A stretch of DNA of 64,000 nucleotides from an uncultured Pelagibacteraceae bacterium (GTDB taxonomy: Bacteria; Pseudomonadota; Alphaproteobacteria; Pelagibacterales; Pelagibacteraceae), in NCBI GenBank assembly GCA_902526645.1, contig CABZLS010000002.1:1-64000 (forward strand), given 5' to 3'. The notes below the pieces were generated by a model that worked only from the letters and a program-made list of their open reading frames with translations, was not told the DNA's origin and searched no databases. A program made the position numbers and the translations under genes. This document shows positions 57,794 to 64,000 of the stretch, piece after piece. Position 1 is the stretch's first letter, and every line of letters starts with the position of its first letter.

Positions 57794-59716
57794 ATGTTAA
57801 CACAAATAGTAACTTTTCTAATTTTTTTTGCTGTAGTTGGGTGTATTCTTTACGGAAGACGTCTTATAAGAACTGAAAAAGTTGATGCAGTATTTGGAAA
57901 TCCAGAAAGAGCAAGAGGTGGTACTCATTGGGTCATAGTTGGTAGTAGTTTTCTTCTTTTAGTGTGGCTTTATTATTCATGGGATATCGCAAAAGGTTTT
58001 TATCCAAAATCTGCTAATGAACTTTGTCAAGTAGCTAAAGTTAATGACTCTTTATTAGGATTAAAATACCAATTCCCAATAGAAGAGAGGCAATTTAAAA
58101 GCACCTCTCAAATTAAAAAAGAGAATAAAAATCTTCAAATAATCTTAGATGAAATACAAAATTCTAATGAGCTAAATAGTCAACAAAAAATAATTCTTGC
58201 TAATTTTATCAATAAAACCAATCAATTAATTCCATTACTTACAAATGAGGACTTGCTTGAAATTGATACTAAACAAAAAATAGATGACATTACTGGCAGA
58301 ATTAATCTTTTGACTGAAAATTTCCAAAAACCTGATTATCCATTTGAATCAGAACAAGAATATAATGAAAGACAAAAAGCTGTAAGTGAAGAAGGTGGAT
58401 GGGGTATAGTTAAAGTAAGCGCTGGAACTGGATCTATAGAAAATACAATAGAGGTTCCTCTAATTCCAGCAACTGATAGAGGTTTAAAATTTCATACCGC
58501 TGCACAAAAATTAAATTTAATAAGTGATGATTTCTTTAAATTAAGAAATCATAATCCTCAATTTAAAGAAAAAATTAAAGAACTTAAGGATGAAATTAAA
58601 TCTTATAGACAAGATTTAGATAGCGAAGATTTATCATCAACGTACGCCAAAAACATTGTAAAAATCGCTCGAAGAATAGAATTTGCAAGTATCTACCCAC
58701 CTAATGCATTAGATAAAATGCAAAATGCAATTATTAAATTTGATGTTGCTCAAAAAGAAGCTCAAGGAGGATTAAGATTTATTGATATCTTTTTGTTTCC
58801 AGCAGGAACTATTATTGCAAGTGGTCCAAGTTGTTCTGAACAAGGTTCTGGTAGATGGCTTCCAAAACCTTCTGATACTTTTAATAAATTTGCGCTAATG
58901 TTAAAACCAAGTGTAGGTTACAAGGATATTCCCCTTTTATGGATTGATATGGTCGATGTAAGCAAAATGATCGGTTTTATTTTGCCTGATTGGATTGCAG
59001 ATATTCTTCCTGGTGAATATCCTGTTCATACTAAAGATGGAATAGTTAAACAAAACTTTAAAGGCTATGTTCTTAAAGTTGTTACAGGTGACTTTGAATT
59101 ATTTAAAATCCCAGTGCCATACGGTCATATTTGGGATTCATTTATGAGGGTATTCTTAGGACTAGTTTTTGGTATCCTTATAGGCGTTCCTTTAGGATTG
59201 TTTATGGGCTTAAATAGATTTGCCAAAGGTTTTTTTGATCCATTAATCGAACTATATAGACCAGTGCCTCCATTAGCTTGGGCTCCTCTAATTATTTCTG
59301 TTTTAGGAATTGATAATACAGGAAAGGTTTTTTTATTATTTATGGTGTCATTATCTATAATGATTATTTCAGCTAGAGCCGGTGCATCCGGAACTCAATT
59401 ATCAAAAATTCATGCTGCTCACTCTTTGGGAGCATCTAAAAAACAAATATTAAGATATGTAATTTTCCCTAATTCTTTACCTGAAATATTAACAGGAATA
59501 AGAGTTGCAGTGGGAATGTGTTGGGGAACTTTAGTTGCAGCTGAATTTTTAGCCGGAACGACAGGTATTGGATTTGTAGAAAATGTTGCTAAAAAATATT
59601 TTCAATATGAGGTCATTTGGATCACGATATTTATAATGGGAATGTTAGGTCTCTTATTTGATGTAACTTTAAGAAAAATTATTGATAAGACAATTCCATG
59701 GCGTGGAAAAGGTTAA
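57794..59716 (+). CDS. tauC: Taurine/sulfonate-type ABC transporter permease with large N-terminal extension
   Basis: 640 aa; C-terminal ~210 aa SsuC/TauC-like (RVFLGLVFGILIGVPLGLFMGL, AAHSLGASKKQILRYVIFPNSLPEILTGIRVAVGMCWGTLVAAEF); N-terminal ~400 aa unexplained. Confidence 0.9.
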   Translation: MLTQIVTFLIFFAVVGCILYGRRLIRTEKVDAVFGNPERARGGTHWVIVGSSFLLLVWLYYSWDIAKGFYPKSANELCQVAKVNDSLLGLKYQFPIEERQFKSTSQIKKENKNLQIILDEIQNSNELNSQQKIILANFINKTNQLIPLLTNEDLLEIDTKQKIDDITGRINLLTENFQKPDYPFESEQEYNERQKAVSEEGGWGIVKVSAGTGSIENTIEVPLIPATDRGLKFHTAAQKLNLISDDFFKLRNHNPQFKEKIKELKDEIKSYRQDLDSEDLSSTYAKNIVKIARRIEFASIYPPNALDKMQNAIIKFDVAQKEAQGGLRFIDIFLFPAGTIIASGPSCSEQGSGRWLPKPSDTFNKFALMLKPSVGYKDIPLLWIDMVDVSKMIGFILPDWIADILPGEYPVHTKDGIVKQNFKGYVLKVVTGDFELFKIPVPYGHIWDSFMRVFLGLVFGILIGVPLGLFMGLNRFAKGFFDPLIELYRPVPPLAWAPLIISVLGIDNTGKVFLLFMVSLSIMIISARAGASGTQLSKIHAAHSLGASKKQILRYVIFPNSLPEILTGIRVAVGMCWGTLVAAEFLAGTTGIGFVENVAKKYFQYEVIWITIFIMGMLGLLFDVTLRKIIDKTIPWRGKG

Positions 59717-59717
59717 T

Positions 59718-60722
59718 TTGAAAACTAAAATTTTAAAAAAAGAAATTATTAAAATTTTCAAAAAGTTTGGTTTAAATAATAATCATGCTTTAATTTCAGC
59801 AAATGCAATTATAAATGCAGAACTTGTTGGTGCATATGGACACGGACTTTCAAGACTAAAAATGTATTGTGATCGATTATCTAAAAAACTAATTAATCCA
59901 AAACCAAAGATAAAAATAAAAAAAATATCATCATCAATTTCTCATATCGATGCTGATGATTGTATTGGTTTTGTTGCTGCAGATATTGCGATTAAACAGG
60001 CAATTAAAAATGCAAAAAAAACTGGCATTAGCTTAGTGGCTGTTAAAAATAGTGGTCATTACGGTTTGTCAGGATATTACGCAGAACAAGCTGTTAAAAA
60101 AAATTTAATAACAATGATTTATACTAATGCTCCCCCTGCTGTTGCACCTCATGGAGCTTTAAAAAGTTTATTTGGCACCAATCCAATTTGTTTTGGAACT
60201 CCGACGGGTTCTAAAATACCATTTATTTTAGATACATCTATTTCAATGATTAATAGAGGAAATATCAGATTAGCGGAAAGAAATAATAAAAGAATACCAA
60301 AAGGTGTTGCCTTAGATAAATTTGGTAAACCAACAACAGATGCAAAAAAAGCCCTTCAAGGTGTGCAACTACCTCTAGCAGGTTTTAGGGGTTCTGGCTT
60401 AGCGTGGATGGTTGATATATTGAGCGGGGTATTAACTGGCGGAAATCATGCAGGAAAAGTAAAAGATCCTTTTGATGATTTTTCAGGTCCTCAAAAAATT
60501 GGGCATTTATTTATCACATTTAAAACAAATTTATTTGTAAAAAATTATAACTCTAGGATAAAAGATAATATAAAAAAAATTAAAAGATTGCCAAAAATTA
60601 AAGGTGTAAAAGAAATAATGTACCCTGGTCAAAATAAATATAAAAGATTTAAAATGAATTCAAAAAAAGAAATTAAGGTAACACATATAACAAAAAAAGA
60701 TTTAGAAACTCTAAAAATATAA
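59718..60722 (+). CDS. Malate/L-lactate (sulfolactate) dehydrogenase, Ldh2/ComC family
   Basis: NSGHYGLSGYYAEQAVKKNLITMIYTNAPPAVAPHGALKSLFGTNPICFGTP, LQGVQLPLAGFRGSGLAWMVDILSG; start chosen at TTG 59718 just after the tauC stop, listed ORF begins at TTG 59682. Confidence 0.85.
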   Translation: MKTKILKKEIIKIFKKFGLNNNHALISANAIINAELVGAYGHGLSRLKMYCDRLSKKLINPKPKIKIKKISSSISHIDADDCIGFVAADIAIKQAIKNAKKTGISLVAVKNSGHYGLSGYYAEQAVKKNLITMIYTNAPPAVAPHGALKSLFGTNPICFGTPTGSKIPFILDTSISMINRGNIRLAERNNKRIPKGVALDKFGKPTTDAKKALQGVQLPLAGFRGSGLAWMVDILSGVLTGGNHAGKVKDPFDDFSGPQKIGHLFITFKTNLFVKNYNSRIKDNIKKIKRLPKIKGVKEIMYPGQNKYKRFKMNSKKEIKVTHITKKDLETLKI

Positions 60723-60724
60723 TT

Positions 60725-61636
60725 ATGCTTTCAAGTAAAGAAATAGTTGTACCAAATAATCTTTTAAATTTTGCACATAAAAAAAAAGGAGTAAAAGCAG
60801 GAATTGTTAATGCTGGAAAACCTTTGCCAATGCTTTCTGTACAAGATGCAGTGAAAGAAAATTTGATTGAGCCTATTTTTATTGGTGATAAAAAAGAAAT
60901 TCAAAAATGTGCAGAGAATTTGAAATGGGATATATCAAAATATGAAATTATTCATGAACCCGTTGAAAATAATACGGCAACAATAGCTGCAAAATTAGCT
61001 AGTGAAAAAAAAATAAGAATTATTGTTAAGGGACATATTCATACAGATGTTTTAATGAAAGAAGTTCTTAAAAGAGAATATAATTTGTTAGGTAAAACTA
61101 GACTTAGTCACATTTGGCATATGACTTTGGAAAAAGAAGATAAGCCGCTGATTATTACCGATGGTGCTTTAAACGTTTTACCAAATGTTAAAACAAAAAT
61201 GCATATTTTAAAAAATGTTATAAATTTTTCAAATCGAATTGGTATTGAAAGACCTAAAGTTGCAGTTTTGTCAGCTACAGAAGAAGTTTTAGATAGCGTT
61301 CCAAGCTCTAAAGAAGCTGAAGAAATAACAAAATTGGCTAAGAAAGAAAATTTGAATGCTGATGTTTTTGGTCCATTAGCGTTCGATAACAGTATTTCAA
61401 AAAAATCTGCAGCTATAAAAGGAATAAAAAATGATGTAGCGGGAGTGGCTGATGTTTTACTAGTCCCAAGTGTCGAAACAGGTAATGGTTTGGTTAAAAT
61501 GTTAATTTATTTTTGTGGTGCATGTGCTGCTGGTGTTGTTGTGGGTGGTAAAGTACCAGTTGTAATCACAAGTCGTTCTGATGAAGCAGAAGCTAGATTA
61601 GCTTCTATTGCTGCAGCAGTTGTTGCATTAAATTAA
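60725..61636 (+). CDS. Phosphate acetyl/butyryltransferase family protein
   Basis: IVKGHIHTDVLMKEVL, LSHIWHMTLEKEDKPLIITDGALNVLPNVKTK, DVFGPLAFDNSISKKSA, LLVPSVETGNGLVKMLIYF. Confidence 0.88.
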   Translation: MLSSKEIVVPNNLLNFAHKKKGVKAGIVNAGKPLPMLSVQDAVKENLIEPIFIGDKKEIQKCAENLKWDISKYEIIHEPVENNTATIAAKLASEKKIRIIVKGHIHTDVLMKEVLKREYNLLGKTRLSHIWHMTLEKEDKPLIITDGALNVLPNVKTKMHILKNVINFSNRIGIERPKVAVLSATEEVLDSVPSSKEAEEITKLAKKENLNADVFGPLAFDNSISKKSAAIKGIKNDVAGVADVLLVPSVETGNGLVKMLIYFCGACAAGVVVGGKVPVVITSRSDEAEARLASIAAAVVALN

Positions 61637-61695
61637 TTGTTGATTGCATTAAAATCAAAATTGTCTTAAATAATTGATCAATAAATAAGGAAATA

Positions 61696-62982
61696 ATGGC
61701 AATCAAATATTTAAAAAAATCTCCAAAAACGTCATCCACGGATGACACAAAGACTACAGGAATTGTTCAAGACTTATTAAAAGATATAGAAAAAACTAAA
61801 GAACAAGGTTGTATAGATTTAACAAAAAAATTTGACAAATATGATGGTGAGATTGTTGTATCAAAAGAAAGAATTGAGGAAATTAAAAAGACTTTAGATC
61901 AAAAAACTAAAGATGATATTCAATTTTCCTTTGACCGAGTAAGAAAATTTGCAGAAGCCCAACTCAAAAACTATGGTCAAGATTTTGAAGTAGAATTATC
62001 AAACGGTTTATACGCTGGTCAAAAATTAGTCCCAGTAAATACTGCTGGGTGTTATATTCCTGGTGGAAGATATGCTCATATAGCCTCTGCAGTTATGAGT
62101 GTTACAACGGCAAAAGTCGCTGGTGTAAAAAATATCATTGCTTGTAGTCCTCCAAAAGAAGGTGTGGGTGCACACCCAACTATTGTTTATACAGCAGATC
62201 TTTGTGGCGCAGATGTAATTTTAAATTTAGGTGGAGTGCCTGCTATAGCGGCAATGACTAATGGTTTATTTAAAAATCCACCAGCTGATATTATTGTCGG
62301 TCCAGGAAACCAATTTGTAGCTGAAGCGAAAAGAATTTTATTTGGAAAGGTTGGTATTGATTTATTTGCAGGACCTACTGAAATTGGAATCATTGCTGAT
62401 GCAAAAGCAGATCCAGAGATAGTAGCTGTTGATTTAGTTGGTCAAGCTGAGCATGGTTACAATTCTCCTTGTTGGTTATACACAACAAGTAAAGAACTTG
62501 CCGAAAAAGTAATGAAAAGAGTTCCAGAATTAATTGCAGAACTTCCTGAAGTACCAAGAACAAATGCTGATGCTGCATGGAGAGATTATGGTGAAGTTAT
62601 CCTTTGTGATACTGATGAAGAGATGGTTAAAATCAGTGATGAGTACGCTCCTGAACATTTAGAAGTTCAAACAGAAAATTTAAAATGGTTCCACGAAAGA
62701 TTAACTAATTATGGATCTTTATTTGTAGGTGAAGAAACAACGGTAGCTTATGGAGATAAATGTTCAGGTACAAATCACATTTTACCTACTAAAGGTGCTG
62801 GAAGATATACAGGTGGTTTATTTGTAGGTAAATTTATAAAAACTTTAAGTTTCCAAAGAATGACTAAAGAGTCTACAGAACTTGTAGGTGCTGCAGCGGC
62901 CAGAATATCTAGATACGAAGGTATGGAGGCACATGCAAGAACTGGTGATGTTAGATTAAGAAAATACGGATACTCTAATTAA
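61696..62982 (+). CDS. Histidinol dehydrogenase-family protein, probable sulfopropanediol dehydrogenase (HpsN-like)
   Basis: HisD fold motifs (VPVNTAGCYIPGGRYAHIASAVMSV, FAGPTEIGII, QAEHGYNSPCWLYT, YAPEHLEV, GTNHILPTKGAGRYTGGLFVGKFIKTLSFQ); sulfonate-gene context. Confidence 0.8.
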   Translation: MAIKYLKKSPKTSSTDDTKTTGIVQDLLKDIEKTKEQGCIDLTKKFDKYDGEIVVSKERIEEIKKTLDQKTKDDIQFSFDRVRKFAEAQLKNYGQDFEVELSNGLYAGQKLVPVNTAGCYIPGGRYAHIASAVMSVTTAKVAGVKNIIACSPPKEGVGAHPTIVYTADLCGADVILNLGGVPAIAAMTNGLFKNPPADIIVGPGNQFVAEAKRILFGKVGIDLFAGPTEIGIIADAKADPEIVAVDLVGQAEHGYNSPCWLYTTSKELAEKVMKRVPELIAELPEVPRTNADAAWRDYGEVILCDTDEEMVKISDEYAPEHLEVQTENLKWFHERLTNYGSLFVGEETTVAYGDKCSGTNHILPTKGAGRYTGGLFVGKFIKTLSFQRMTKESTELVGAAAARISRYEGMEAHARTGDVRLRKYGYSN

Positions 62983-63583
62983 CTGTTTCTAAGATAACAA
63001 ATATTGTAAGCAAACTCATAAAACTAATAATAAATATATTTATTATTTTCCAAACTTTTTCATTTTGAGCATATTGAGATAAATATTTAGATAAATACCC
63101 AATAACAAAAAAGAAAACAAAAGAAGCAATTGATGCCCCTATTCCAAAGAATATTTTTTGATTTAAAATAAAATTTTTTGAAAAATTACCTAAAAAAAAA
63201 ACTGTATCTGAATAAACATGTGGGTTTAGATATGTAAAACCAAGAGTTTTTAAAAAGATATTAAATTTTGAGATATCTAGAACTTCATCTTTAAAATTAA
63301 CTTTTAAATTTAAAGACTTAATTTTTGTATAAATAAAGTGAATTAAGAAAATTATTAAAAGAATATTAAATATTAGCTCGATTGTTGAGTTGAAGTATTG
63401 AATAAAATAATGAAAAAGAAATATTCCTAAAAATATTAAAATGAAGTCTGATATAGAACAAATAAAACAAACTAAAAAGATATGTTGTTTTTTTAAACCC
63501 TGCTCTATTACAAAAATATTTTGAGCACCAATTGCTAAAATTAAACTAAGTCCTGTAAGAAAACCTAATACTAGGTATTCCAT
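62975..63583 (-). CDS. LysE family exporter
   Basis: FLTGLSLILAIGAQNIFVIEQGLKKQHIFLVCFICSISDFILIFLG LysE/ArgO signature. Confidence 0.88.
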   Translation of the reverse strand: MEYLVLGFLTGLSLILAIGAQNIFVIEQGLKKQHIFLVCFICSISDFILIFLGIFLFHYFIQYFNSTIELIFNILLIIFLIHFIYTKIKSLNLKVNFKDEVLDISKFNIFLKTLGFTYLNPHVYSDTVFFLGNFSKNFILNQKIFFGIGASIASFVFFFVIGYLSKYLSQYAQNEKVWKIINIFIISFMSLLTIFVILETVN

Positions 63584-63594
63584 CTAAATTAAGA

Positions 63595-63999
63595 TTATTC
63601 TGGATTAGCAGTTAAAGTTTTGATTTCTAAAATATTTTCGTTTGGGTCTTTTACAAAAAATGTTTCTTGCTCATATTTTGTACCTTTAAATCTAAGATAA
63701 GGTTCATCATAATACTTTGCACCTTTTTCTTTCAGTCTATTTTTTAAAGTATCAAAATCTTTTCTTGATAGATGGACTCCAAAATGTGGAACAGAAACAT
63801 TGCCCATATCAACATCATGTCTCTCATTATCAAGTTTGTGTTCACTTGCATGTAGAGTTAATTCATTCCCCCAAAAATCAACATCTGCCCACTCTTGTGC
63901 TGAATTATCAAGTCTACATCCTAAAGTTTCGCTGTAAAACTTTTTAGCTGTTTCTAGATCTCCACATGGAATTGCTAGATGAAAACAATTTGTGTTTTT
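63595..63999 (-). CDS. VOC (glyoxalase/bleomycin-resistance) family protein, 5' truncated by window edge
   Basis: Frame of ORF 63595..63807 stays open upstream to the edge (KNTNCFHLAIPCGDLETAKKFYSETLGCRLDNSAQEWADVDFWGNELTLHASEHKL...). Confidence 0.8.
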   Translation of the reverse strand, partial: KNTNCFHLAIPCGDLETAKKFYSETLGCRLDNSAQEWADVDFWGNELTLHASEHKLDNERHDVDMGNVSVPHFGVHLSRKDFDTLKNRLKEKGAKYYDEPYLRFKGTKYEQETFFVKDPNENILEIKTLTANPE

Positions 64000-64000
64000 G

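Noticed and set aside
61637-61695. Possible riboswitch or leader upstream of the HpsN-like gene
   Set aside because: Only 59 bp, AT-rich, with just a short TTGATCAA palindrome; insufficient for a structured leader
61696-62982. Calling this gene hisD (histidine biosynthesis)
   Set aside because: HisD-family fold is clear, but context (sulfonate transporter, Ldh2/ComC-like, Pta-like genes; no his genes) favours an HpsN-like role; left unresolved and noted as testable
1-64000. CRISPR array, prophage, transposon or toxin-antitoxin system
   Set aside because: No regularly spaced repeats, transposase, integrase, capsid/terminase or recognisable TA proteins found on reading the window

Overview
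AT-rich, very gene-dense 64 kb chromosomal window whose gene content and protein style look like a streamlined marine alphaproteobacterium of the SAR11/Pelagibacterales type (inference from content, not from a search). Most of it is core metabolism: purCSQL-bolA-grxD, rpsD, trmJ, cimA, cysS, nadE, class II DAHP synthase, glmS, gph, prpDBC (methylcitrate cycle), nrdAB, a phosphohexomutase, dusA and rpoZ. There is one tRNA (CAT anticodon). I saw no CRISPR array, transposase, integrase or phage module. The most interesting parts are: (1) an eight-gene minus-strand operon (mtnP - secreted alpha/beta hydrolase - mtnA - class II aldolase - SpeD/SpeE fusion - amino-acid ABC SBP and two permeases), with apt divergent, which reads as polyamine synthesis coupled to an MTA 'DHAP shunt' salvage; (2) a C2/C3-sulfonate locus (ald, class III aminotransferase, TauABC-like transporter with a permease carrying a ~400-aa N-terminal extension, Ldh2/ComC-type dehydrogenase, phosphate acyltransferase, HpsN-like dehydrogenase) with two palindromes in its divergent promoter; (3) a homopolymer-associated frameshift at the 3' end of cysS; (4) an acetyltransferase-only GlmU next to glmS; (5) a tRNA-flanking cell-surface gene block (GT17, sulfotransferase, small membrane proteins, arylsulfotransferase-like protein) followed by two small paralogous membrane proteins. 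All functional names come from recognising motifs and sequence style by eye; no database search was run.
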